A DNA stretch of 64,000 bases from Drosophila pseudoobscura (Eukaryota > Arthropoda > Insecta > Diptera > Drosophilidae): positions 18,228,001-18,292,000 of the forward strand of contig NC_046679.1 in NCBI RefSeq assembly GCF_009870125.1, written 5' to 3'. The notes beneath the pieces are model-generated. The model saw only the letters and a program-made list of their open reading frames with translations. It was not told where the DNA came from and searched no databases. This document shows positions 11,342-21,495 of this stretch, piece by piece; within the stretch, counting starts at the first letter, position 1, and each line of letters starts with the position of its first letter. The position numbers were made by a program, and so were the translations under genes.

Positions 11342-14300
11342 TTTGTCTACTATTTTTTAAAGAAGTTTATGCTTATTTCTTAATTATGCATATATTTGCA
11401 AAAATTATGTATCCAATTACTTACATATTTACAATCGCGTTTACTTTTATGGTACTATACAAAGCGAAAAAAATAAGAATAGTGCTACAGGGTATTTCAA
11501 ATCTCGCAAAGAAAATTGGGAACGTACTCAACCTTTAATAAACTTTGATTTGATAAGAGTCTCTTGGTTTCTAAAAGCTCTTTATTTAAAATGTGTGTAA
11601 CTGTAAAAGAGAGAAATATGTTTTTGTGTTTTTTATATAATAATACAGTATGAAGGTCTTTCTCATTGTACATACTTGTATATCATTTGTATTTGTTAAG
11701 GAAAACTTGTTCCCTTCAGCATTTTCTGCAGACATTTATGATAATTAATCCAATCCAGCATATGATGTGCGAATGAACATTCGAAACGTTTCCTTTTTTC
11801 ATTCATGGAAGAGCAGAAGTGGTAGTGGTAGTTGACAACAATTGTTCATAACCCTCGACAGGAAGTGAAAATTAATTTAGCTAACTACGTTTATACATTT
11901 TTAAGCACCGGCGCTCATGCATACTCATATACTCGTAAAATGTAAACAAGTAATCATAAATAATTACACACTTAGTTTCTGGTATTTGTAAATATCGGTT
12001 TTATAAAGTTTCTTCAAACAATATTTTGGGTTTCATTGAATCAAATTTGTGTGAACCCACCCTCTTTAAAGAAAACATGCAGCATAAAAGTGTATTACAT
12101 CATTAGCAATGTGAATTAGGCGTCCGATAATGTGGCTGCTGCGCAGAATGATCCAAATTGTGATACATTTTGACTTTTAAATGTAAAAGAATAAACAAAA
12201 TAGGCAGAAGAAATTAATCGAACAAATTTAAATCGCAAACACTTCAATTATATTATCCTTCTGTATGGGTATCTAAATGCCGCGGATAAATATTTGTTGT
12301 ACGAATCCCTAGCTATTGGGATTATTTTATTTGGTTTAATATAAACAAATTATTGTTTTTTAATCATTTGTGTGTATTTTATTTAAATTTTGTCTAATTT
12401 AAATTCTAGCTTTGATCTAATTTTGTATCGGGAGTAGAATTACATACCAGAGCATAAATGTCTGTTTAAAGAAAATAAATCAGGGTCAAATGACTACTAG
12501 GCGTATACAATAAACCTTGTAGAGTAAATTGTATTTATCAAATGCAATCCAAACCCTCAAATTTCATAAATTAAATATGTTCACTGATTGAAAGACCACA
12601 AACTATTTATGTATGTATATCTTTTCGAAGATAATATATTAAACAGATCATACCATTTCATAAATCACTATGACTTTCTCATTTTCATCGCTACATAGTA
12701 CATATTTATGTATGAGGCATACGTACGAAAAAACTGAAAGGACAGAATCATAAATAGAGATCTTATTTACCAGGCTGCCGTATCTTGTTGATATAATTTG
12801 TAAAGCCCAAATGAAACATAAAGTTTCCCCGTCGTGGTTGACTCTCCTCTCATCGTTATATCATGATATAATTAACCAATAAAACATACACTTTCACCGT
12901 TTTAGCAACTACATATGTATGTATATGTATGTATATATTTTAGAGTTATCCGGCTTGGCGGCTCCGACTCATGTACGTATTTGTAGGCATATATGTATGT
13001 ATCTATGTATATTTATATGTATATGCCTACCGGTAATATAGGATACTCGTAGCTTCAGAACTGAGGGACTAGGAACGGACATGGCTATTCGACTCTTCTT
13101 GTCATCCTGATCCGGAATAGGGTCGGAGATTATTCCTTGCTGGAATTTAACGTTCAAGCTTTAAAACATAAAACTTTAAAAGTCTGTAAATGAATTAATC
13201 CAGTTCGGAAAGTTTACCACCACAGCAATACAGTTATCTGCTTTTCACAGACCAATTATTTTGTAATGTTAGGGATATTGTTCGGGCCATTCATTGGCGA
13301 ATGAATCATCGTAACTTGTGAACATTTATATTGCCGGTCATAAGAGCGGACAAATAAATATTATAATGTTTAACCCAATTTGCACATAGTACTCTTAACT
13401 CAGGTAACAAATTCAAGAAGAATCGGATTGAAGTAGCATATAAAGGATCGGTCGGCAGGTGTATCTAAAGCTATCGACAGAAAAGCGAACTCGGTTGTTG
13501 GTGTTGAGGTTTTCATCTTGAAATCGTTTGCTTCTGCATGTTACATCTACACGAATACAAAATACACTTGCATTGCTAGTCATGAACTTACCTACCATAT
13601 ATGGTACCCTCTAATGAAACATTAGAATCGCACTGTTGAGAAAATAGTAATGTATATACAAGCTGACATACATACATACATATAGCGGTATATGTACATG
13701 TGTTTAGTGTCTGTCTGGGCTTCGGGCTTTGGCGCAGAATCAAGCGCCAACGTTCCCGTCCCTGTTCCCGGCACATTTTGCTTTGAGGAGGCGCCAAAGT
13801 GCGTAACAAGTGGCGGCAGCGCGCTCGAAATTTTCTGAGTCGGCGACGCCAAAACGACGGCGACGGTCACCAAGACGACAACTTGGCGGAGGGTTGGCCC
13901 ACGCACACAGTCAGATTCCAGTATCCAGAGGAGGCTAGACTAGACTTAGCAGACGATTGTGGCGACCGGTCGTCCGCCGCCTGGTCTTCGACAGCATGCG
14001 ACAGGACGAGAACAGACCGAGTGCCGTGCCGAAGTTTGTACAGGACAACGGATGCGGATACCCTGAACTTTGATTTGCAAACAGGCCAAGTGAGCGACAT
14101 TGGGCATTGGGCGCCGGGCCCCTTATTGCCACAATTGTCGCGACAAATGCCGTTGCTTTTACAATTAGATGCGAAAATAGTCGTCGCGTCTATGATGACG
14201 AGTTATGGCTTGTCTATCGCCTTTATTGATGACACCACCAGTCAAAGGAACGGGGGGGGAAGAAGCCAGGAGCTCGACGGTGGGGTTCCTAAGCAATTGA

Positions 14301-14755
14301 ATGTATGATTCTGATTGCTGGGCCGATACATATATTCACATAGGATACAAGGATGGTCTCTAAATTCCACACAATTTTAACCAACCAAAATCAATCATGC
14401 GATCATATTTACAAAACAGTCATTTAAATATGCGGACTGATTACAATTGCCAAAGGGGGATACCGAGACATCGAGTACCGAGACCCCGGGAGTAGAGTCG
14501 TATGTGGTGTGGTTAGCCAACTTTAGACGCCAGTCGCCCGTCGCCCGTCTGTAGGGTTCCCGGTGGCTCGCTGTCGCCACCTCTCTGCGCCAGACAAAAT
14601 GGCTCGCAGATAGATTTCAGCGGCTAGACGCCTAGTGTCGCCAACAACAAGTGTAAATGTGTGTCCAATGGTTCTTCTGTGCCGCCGCGGCGCGCCGTCT
14701 GTGCGTAAGTCCCTGCGCAGTCGTTCCCAAGTGCGCACTACAATACCCGTACCCG
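11342..14755. other. Patr-1 3' flank and upstream Dad region
   Basis: 11342-11560 is the Patr-1 3' UTR with AATAAA at 11537. About 13076-13146 is a degenerate plus-strand DINE-1 fragment carrying the 'gacatggct...gggtcggag...ttcct' signature. About 13720-14310 and 14520-14755 are clearly more GC-rich than the surroundings and contain GGCGCC and GACGGCGACGG-type sequence. I read these as regulatory DNA of Dad rather than coding, since the open frames there (for example 13799-14308) show no recognisable domain. Confidence 0.45.
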
Positions 14756-14759
14756 TTAG

Positions 14760-14802
14760 TATAAAAGGATGTCTTCGTACACGGCTGGCGGCTAGTTCAT
14801 TT
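14760..14802 (+). promoter_or_regulatory. Candidate TATA promoter upstream of the 15041 exon
   Basis: TATAAAAG at 14760-14767 is followed by initiator-like sequence, CTAGTTC around 14794 and TCATTT at 14797-14802. The TATA-to-start distance is 34-39 bases, slightly longer than the usual 30-31. Downstream is a GC-rich leader of about 240 bases and then an ATG at 15041 with a good splice donor. This looks like a real promoter, probably an alternative one for Dad, but there is no transcript evidence. Confidence 0.45.
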
Positions 14803-15040
14803 AGAAACATGCCACCGGACACGTTCGTGTAATACAGCACGCGTTGCAGCTAAATACACGCTCAAATCAACCTTGTTTCAAGAAAAGGCAAACACGCTAT
14901 TGCATTTATAAAAATCTGTTGGAAAATAATATAAGCAAACTAGGGGTCAAGCCTCCTCCTCGACACCCGCCAAAAACAAACCCCGGGCGACTACGACGAG
15001 CCATAACTTTTTTGTATAATAAAAAGATAATACAAACAAA

Positions 15041-15059
15041 ATGTCGAGTAATCCAGGTG
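15041..15059 (+). CDS. Candidate short first coding exon (alternative Dad start?)
   Basis: ATG TCG AGT AAT CCA GGT G, followed directly by a near-consensus donor GTAAGT at 15060. The ATG is preceded by AAACAAA, a good Drosophila start context. The exon ends in phase 1. Dad coding exon 2 (28530) also accepts phase 1, so a direct splice would read MSSNPGESSLPPYQR in frame and skip the long first coding exon. Splicing instead to the acceptor at 21173 would give a 10-residue upstream ORF (MSSNPGECTL). It might also belong to a different gene whose later exons I cannot see. Confidence 0.35.
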
Positions 15060-15769
15060 GTAAGTTGAAGCTTATCCAATGACAAAATCTATCATATTCA
15101 GATATTCAGATATATATGTATAACACCACAAGTGTTAAGCAATTTTCTTAAATACTCGGTATGACTAATAGTACTTTGGCAATTCTTCCTTTACTCCAAC
15201 CAACTCGAGCCTAGATCGCATCGCATAATTTTGAAGCCAGAATGAATGTTTTCAGTTTTTCAAACACCCTGTTTGCTGTACCGATACTCAGAGTCTGTTC
15301 GTCCGTCCATCATAAACATTAAACCTTTTTCCTTAAACTATAAAAAATCGGGCGATCGGATCAATATGAGCCAAAATAAAGAAAATAATTTCCCGTAGTA
15401 AAGGGGTAAAGGTAAAATGCAGGATTCCTTCCTGCCGTCACACCATGGATTAGGGACTTTTAGGTCTTTTCATAAAGATAAATAAATTAACAAATGAATA
15501 AGTATAAAGTATATATTAAGTCCGTCTATGTGTTGATCCCTATCTATTAGGGCAAGTCCTAACATGCCCATCTTATATTTATAATATCTTGAGAATTTAG
15601 AATACGGTTAAAATTACTACGCTATCCCTTACAACAGTGAGAACGGAAAGTATCAAATTAAATATCATAAAAAAACTACATACATATGTAAATAATATAT
15701 ACATAGAAACGGATAAGTGCCGAATATCTTGGTTTTTTTTGATTCATGGTAAAAATATATATATAAAAT

Positions 15770-16190
15770 TGGCGAAATTTGGAGATATACGTTTTATAGC
15801 AAGATCTAACAGAATTGCGGATACCAAATTTGGTTACTCTAGCGTTAATAGTCTCTGAGATTTGTGGATGCCACAGATTTTCGCCGTTTTTGGGGGCGGA
15901 AGTGGGCGGGGCAAAGTTTTGAAATATACTTCTAACAGTGACATATCGTAGAAGTCCGGATATAAAATGGCGTTGCTCTAGCTCTTATAGTCTTGAGCAC
16001 TAGGCGCTGATAGCGACGGACAGACGGACGGACGGACGGACAGACAGGGCTCAATCGACTCGGCTATTGATGCTGATCAAGAATATATACATATGTATAC
16101 TTTATGGGGTCGGAAACTATTCCTTCTGGACGTTACACACATCCATTTTTACCACAAAAAGCTTGGTTCACAGCGGAATCGTGGTGTTGC
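15770..16190 (+). mobile_element. DINE-1/INE-1-like (Helentron-type) repeat copy
   Basis: It shares long blocks with the copy at 25180-25770: 'gtgacatatc.. agaagtccggatataaaatg', 'gctctagctctta', 'actaggcgctgatag', a GGACGGACAGACAG pyrimidine/purine run, then 'tcgactcggctattgatgctgatcaagaatata' and 'ggggtcggaaac.attccttctg'. These are the well-known signature segments of the DINE-1/INE-1 family that is abundant in Drosophila. It is non-autonomous and has no coding capacity. Ends were judged by eye. Confidence 0.75.
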
Positions 16191-16625
16191 ATAGTGTTGG
16201 TACTCCTGATGAAAATTTGCCATATAACAAAATAATTGCATTTTCGCTACATACAATAATTCTATAAATTTTAAGCTATCTCAACGAAATTTTGCAGCTT
16301 ATGGTTATCTTTCAGATACCTAGTATATACATCCGGAACTAGATATACGAGAAAAATGTGGTATTACTTAGGTTTAAAAGCTGCATGGAAAACAAATATT
16401 TAATATTAATTAACAGAAATAGGGTACACAAATTTCCATAGGCATATGTAGCTGATACCGGCTGACTAGCAAAAATGATATAACAAGGAAAATTTGTGCT
16501 TGTTTTATGCTTTGACCTTTTTTTTGCTTAATCCCTATTTTAGAGTGTAGTAGAGTCCTTAAAACAAATCAGCCATGTAGAAATTCACCAATCGGATAAA
16601 ATTATGTGTTAAATCGAGAGGCAGA

Positions 16626-16881
16626 GAAAGAAAAACCAGTATTTTTTCCGCTGCTTTACTCAAATTGTTGAGCGTTTTCAATATATATGGTTTTAATGGT
16701 GTATTAAGTGTGTTAAGGTGAACTCAGTTCGTTCGTATCTAAGTCGAGGAATATGATTTCCAGTCATGTGCTGTGAAAGAAAAACCAGTATTTTTTCCGC
16801 GGCTTTACTCAAATTGTTGAGCGTTTTCAATCGAATTTTTGAATGGTGGATTAAGTGGGTTAAGGTGAACTCAGTTCGTTC
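16626..16881. repeat. Local tandem duplication, unit about 148 bp
   Basis: A block of about 108 bases starting 'gaaagaaaaaccagtatttt' and ending 'ggtgaactcagttcgttc' occurs at 16626-16734 and again at 16775-16881, with only a few differences. The last part ('gggttaaggtgaactcagttcgttc') resembles 41858-41886. It could be a recent slippage duplication within an older dispersed repeat. Confidence 0.8.
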
Positions 16882-17518
16882 ACTGGAGTGAACGTTTACA
16901 ATACCAAGTAGTATTGTTAGCTTCTTAAAAAATATCGTATTTTTCAAATGTATTAAATTTGCTAAAATTTAAAATGTCGCAATATCTAATTTATCAATAT
17001 AAAACATCAGTACGAGTTCATAAGCTGCAGAACTGGCTGAGTGCCAGCTATGAAAACATACTCATCCTTCTTAGATACCCAATAGGCGTTTGGTCTGCCT
17101 CTTTTGTTAAGCAGTTACAATCCAGCTCTCAGCTCCTTCTTGTCTTATATTTCTGTCTCCAATATTTGTATTTCCGATAATTTTGCTATGCACAGTCCAA
17201 CATTTCAGTAATTAAGATCTAAGACTTTGGTGGATTATTGGACTTGTAGTTCTAAGTTATATTTATAAAATGTAGTTAACGCGTGCTTCCTGTATGATCT
17301 TATCGACAGCTTCGGCAACGGAAAGGGCAATGTGGAACGTTCCCATTGGATTCGCTTTCGTCATTTATATGTCCAGTCTCAATATATTCGCGAAAGTTTG
17401 ATGAGTTTACTCTTGTCTTCCCAACTATATTATGCAAAGATTGCGATCAGTTTTAAGCAACGATACTTTCTAAACATATAAATTTTTGATACAATCGTTG
17501 ACAAAAATATCACGCCGA

Positions 17519-17534
17519 TATCGATATATCGATA
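17519..17534. promoter_or_regulatory. Two abutting DRE octamers
   Basis: TATCGATATATCGATA is two perfect TATCGATA DREF-binding sites back to back. DREF sites usually mark constitutive promoters. The site lies about 250-500 bases before the candidate Dad 5' leader exon. Three loose copies of 'ccaatagga.tttgaaa' follow at 17588-17725. Confidence 0.6.
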
Positions 17535-17779
17535 CCAAGCTCCAAACCCTGCGCAAAAATGAGCCATCCGCTCTTTTTATAAAACCCAATAGGATTTTGA
17601 AACATTTCAATACCAATTGCGATACGTTGTGAATAATCCAATACCCTTTCAAATAAACAGGGTAAACCTCCAATAGGAGTTTGAAATGTTTAACACTGTT
17701 TGCTATCAATTGGGAAAAATCGCCTCTCTTCAATAGGATTGTTCATGAACCCACCCACTACCAAGTCTCGTCTCACAAA

Positions 17780-18897
17780 TTTTTCGCCGCAGCCAACAAC
17801 ACAACACAACAAACGAACTTTTTTCTGAATTCAGAAATTTCCGTTGATATTTCCCACAAAAATATCTTCACTGGACTCAAACAAAGTCGGACGTGTGCGC
17901 GAATCAAGTCGTGAGATTGTACCCATTCTACGGTAGTTCTTAATGGAAACGACGAAACATCTCACAAATTTTTCGGCCGCGGACAAGTATTGACTAACGT
18001 GGTTCGGTTTTGTTGCAAACGCGTTTATTTTCCAATTTCATTTTCGAATTTTTTTTGGCGAGAACGGTTCGTCAGCTGCCTCAAATGAAAAATGAAAATG
18101 AAGTGAAAGGTGGAGCAACCATGTAAAAGGCCGCTTCGAGTTGGCCCCATTGTAAATGTAATTAATTAAAGTGAAACTGATTCAAAGCCAACCACCAACT
18201 AAATATTTTAGTGTTAACTGTGAATTGTAGAAAATACTCCATACGCACCCGTGTCGGTTGATTGGAATCGAATCGGCTACCTAGTGCCTGCCCACAAGAT
18301 CGATCCCCGGTTGTTTAATTTCCACATATCATACATACAGCAGTTCATTGATTTCGCCAATTAAAAATCAATAAATCAATAAAACTATAACCAAGCACTG
18401 CTGTACACGACTTTGCTTAACAAAAATTGTGCTAATGTCAAGAGAGTGTTTTACAGTGGACCATTTTGTATTACTTCTATGAGTTCGATTTATACACCCA
18501 GTACCCATGAACTATAAGGGTATATTGTATTTGAGTAGCTTCTGTTTTAAACGCTGACACCGCGGAGACTACTTACATAACACATTACAGCAAGCAACCT
18601 TCGTTCGCGAAAATAAAAAGGGGGTGGGTCTTAGAGATTTTGTCAATATCATTTGAATATGTGACTATTAATAATATAAAAGACCAAAGTGTGAACAATA
18701 TCGACTAAACTACAAAAATCCTTTCTTCTTTAGTCATGTAAATTCCTAAAAAAAGTTTTCGTCCACATATCAAACATATCAAGAATATATGTGTATATTA
18801 TTTAACATATCTATGCATATAAAACACATATCTTCTAAAAATCCAAGAAATCTACAAATCCAAGGATACGATAAAGTGGATACAAATTATTTAAACT
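17780..18897 (+). other. Candidate Dad 5' leader exon region
   Basis: This stretch is richer in A/C and lower in tandem microsatellites than its surroundings. It carries two copies of 'tctcacaaatttttcg.ccgc' (about 17771 and 17958) and ends at a possible donor ACT|GTAAGT at 18898. A matching acceptor TTCTCTTACAG ends at 21173, upstream of the Dad start codon. I infer a 5' UTR exon; its true start is not determined. Confidence 0.35.
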
Positions 18898-21173
18898 GTA
18901 AGTACCCATTTACACGTCCGTTTTCTTATTTTTCCAATCAATATGTTGATCCTATCAAGTATAAATAAATGTAGGCATGTTTGTATGAATGTACTTGTGC
19001 TATTTCAATAATTAAAATAAAACTAATATACCCCCATTGGTGCTAAGTAGCATATATTCTTGATCATATATATAACCCTTCGAACCTTAGTCGAAAGACC
19101 CCAGATCGGACCTCTATATCATACAGCTGCCACAGAAACAATCGATCTGCAAGGGTATTAAAACGTGCCGGCCGTCGAACATATACATATGTATTTATAT
19201 GTATGTAGACTTTAGCACGATCGATGTTCTACGGTTCTTAAATAAAGCCTTCTTTTTGACCAAATCTTCCCATGTCAGCTATAATTTTTGCTGTCTGCAG
19301 CAAAAAAAGAGGATGTCTGTGCAAAGTTTCAAACAAAAGGAAAAGATATTGTTTATTATTCAATGTGCTGGACAACTCAACTTCTAAGCAATATTTCGTC
19401 AAGTATTGATTATTCTAACTCTTTGTCTGTTGTTGAATTCGGTTGGAAGTCTTAAAAGATTTGTTATACATACATATGTATACAATTTGTTTGTTTTGGT
19501 ATCTTTTTTGTGAATGTGAATACTGAGCATAATGTTCATGTATGTATATACATATACATATGTACATATGTATGTACATACATATGTGTATTTTTAGTCC
19601 GATCCCTGAAACAAGTAGATTGAAGTGAATTTACAGTGACAATACACTTATGGATGTGTGCAAATGTACTTTAATCGTGATCTTTGGCAAATGAAGATTA
19701 GCACATGCATACATATACATATGTACATATGTATGTATGTAGATATTTTCTGCAGAAAAGATACCCTCTCCCACTGAGCCCAATGCACACAGACCCTGTC
19801 GCCGGAAAGCAGTTTTTTTCTTTTTTTTTAATTCCTAAATTCTTTTACCCGATGAATTTTCAGAAGAATTCGAGTCTGTATTGGTTCCGCACTCAAACAC
19901 AATCAAGGAAAAAAATACATACATATGTATGTGTATGTATGCACATGTATGCTCTCGCCGTCGCTCATGCCTGTACGTTCCGCTCTCTGGATGATTTTCT
20001 GACCACGTTCGAGAGCCTCAACCTTAAATATTGTTGATTCTTCAACTTGTCAAACCGGCTGACAAACCAACCGTCGTTGGCTCTGGCTGTATCTGTGTTT
20101 GTGTCTGTGTATGCCTGATATAAGCTTATATTGGTGGGCGCCACTCCGACGATGTCTATTATTTCTTTTATTACGTCAGTGGCGCCCTGGCGCCAGCTCT
20201 GCCTCTGCCTCTGCCGCCTGGCTGCTTCTCTTTTCTCGTCTCTCTCGTCTTGCTTTCCGTGCCTCTACATTCGACTGCTGCACGCAAGCAAGTAAATTCA
20301 TTCTGTAAGCAACTGTGTGTGTGTGTTTTTTTTTTGTTTTTTTGTTTGTGTGTGTGTGTATGAACGCGAGTGCCGTAATGCCGGCGGCGCCACTTCTGTC
20401 GTCGATAACACTGTGCAACACCAAATTTGCGCAGTAAAACAAACCAACTTTTTTTTTATAGATTTGGGACTTTAAAATTGTTAAATAATTTTTGTTTCTG
20501 GTTTTAGTTAAAGTTTTTGTTAAACGGCTGCACCTTAACGGTTTATCCATCGATTTTTAAAAACGACACCTTAAACGACGCCTAATTAAAGTACCCCTAC
20601 AAGAAAAGTATGGAAATTAATTTGTTTTAACTTTTCCCGAGTTTTTAAAGTAAAAATTATCGAATTAAAATAGACAAAAAACTGATCGTGTTTAAAACTC
20701 AACCTAAAAAATAAATAAAATTATTAAACAATTTTAAAGCCCAATTTCTTTTTAAAAATTTGGTTTTTTTCACAGCAGAAAAAAAGTGTAGTTTTGTTGC
20801 ATAGTGTAAGGAGCCCAAGAAATGCCAACAACAAAATGGAAATGGTCGTACGGGGGCCACACACACAGCGCGAACATTTCGGATGTCAATTTGTTGCTCC
20901 TCGCACAGATCTGCTCTGCACATGCATCAGCGTCGCGTCGCCTGACCCTATTGTCTGTGCATTACTCATACGAATGCGATTCGCCCGAAGAGTTTGGAAC
21001 CACATTGTACATATTTACATACATACATGTACATATTTACATACATATGTAGATTCTAGTCAATATTCGATCATATCTGTAGATGTATGAGTATATAAAT
21101 ACAATTCTTAGATTAATTTTACAGGTGAACAATTGGATAATAGTGACTAATCGGAATACTCTTTCTCTTACAG
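18898..21173. other. Inferred intron in the Dad 5' leader
   Basis: The sequence is AT-rich with many CATACATATGTATG microsatellites (19460-19590, 19700-19740, 19917-19950, 21010-21060) and a decayed repeat at about 19030-19190. About 20080-20400 is more GC-rich and holds three GGCGCC palindromes (20181, 20189, 20386), possible SMAD-complex sites. No coding sequence was recognised. Confidence 0.4.
20180..20194 (-). promoter_or_regulatory. Candidate SMAD activating element (upstream of Dad)
   Basis: On the minus strand this reads GGCGCCA-GGGC-GCCA, matching the Mad/Medea activating-element form GGCGCCA-N4-GNCV known from the D. melanogaster Dad enhancer. It arises from two GGCGCC palindromes two bases apart, so a chance match is possible. 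Confidence 0.35.
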
Positions 21174-21495
21174 AGTGCACACTTTAATACATATCAAAAC
21201 CACTGAGGACATATCATCATCGCCACCGATTGACACAAAGAGTACCAGAACAGTACATACAAACTATATATTCAGGAAATCTAGAATCGAAACGTAAACG
21301 TTCAAGTCAAAGTCCAGCTGAGAGCCGCCAAGTGCGCGATTCACGTAGGAGCCCCACCCATTTGCCATTGCACTTAGCAAACTACCGCAAACTACCGTGA
21401 CTAGCCGGCTATATCGAGTCCGCGAAACAAGTTAGTCAATTCAAATAATGCGCATACGATAAGATCGATGCTACCAAAAAACTGTATGTCCCTCC

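Larger units (their letters stand above)
15060..17430. other. Repeat-rich region upstream of Dad
   Basis: Non-coding as far as I can see. It holds a DINE-1-like copy (about 15770-16190) and a local tandem duplication (16626-16881), described separately. The rest is unremarkable AT-rich DNA. Confidence 0.5.

Noticed and set aside
13799-14308. 169-codon frame in a GC-rich stretch
   Set aside because: Starts at a non-ATG codon, has no recognisable domain, and lies in what looks like regulatory DNA. Long frame explained by low AT content.
18040-18070. Inr plus DPE promoter for the Dad leader
   Set aside because: TCATTT and GGTTC are present, but the spacing is one base off the strict +28 position, so it was not called as a feature.
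20386-20401. Third SMAD activating-element candidate (GGCGCCA...GTCG)
   Set aside because: The gap is five bases rather than the required four.
20176-20550. 124-codon minus-strand frame
   Set aside because: Covers a GT microsatellite and poly-T runs; no domain and no splice context.
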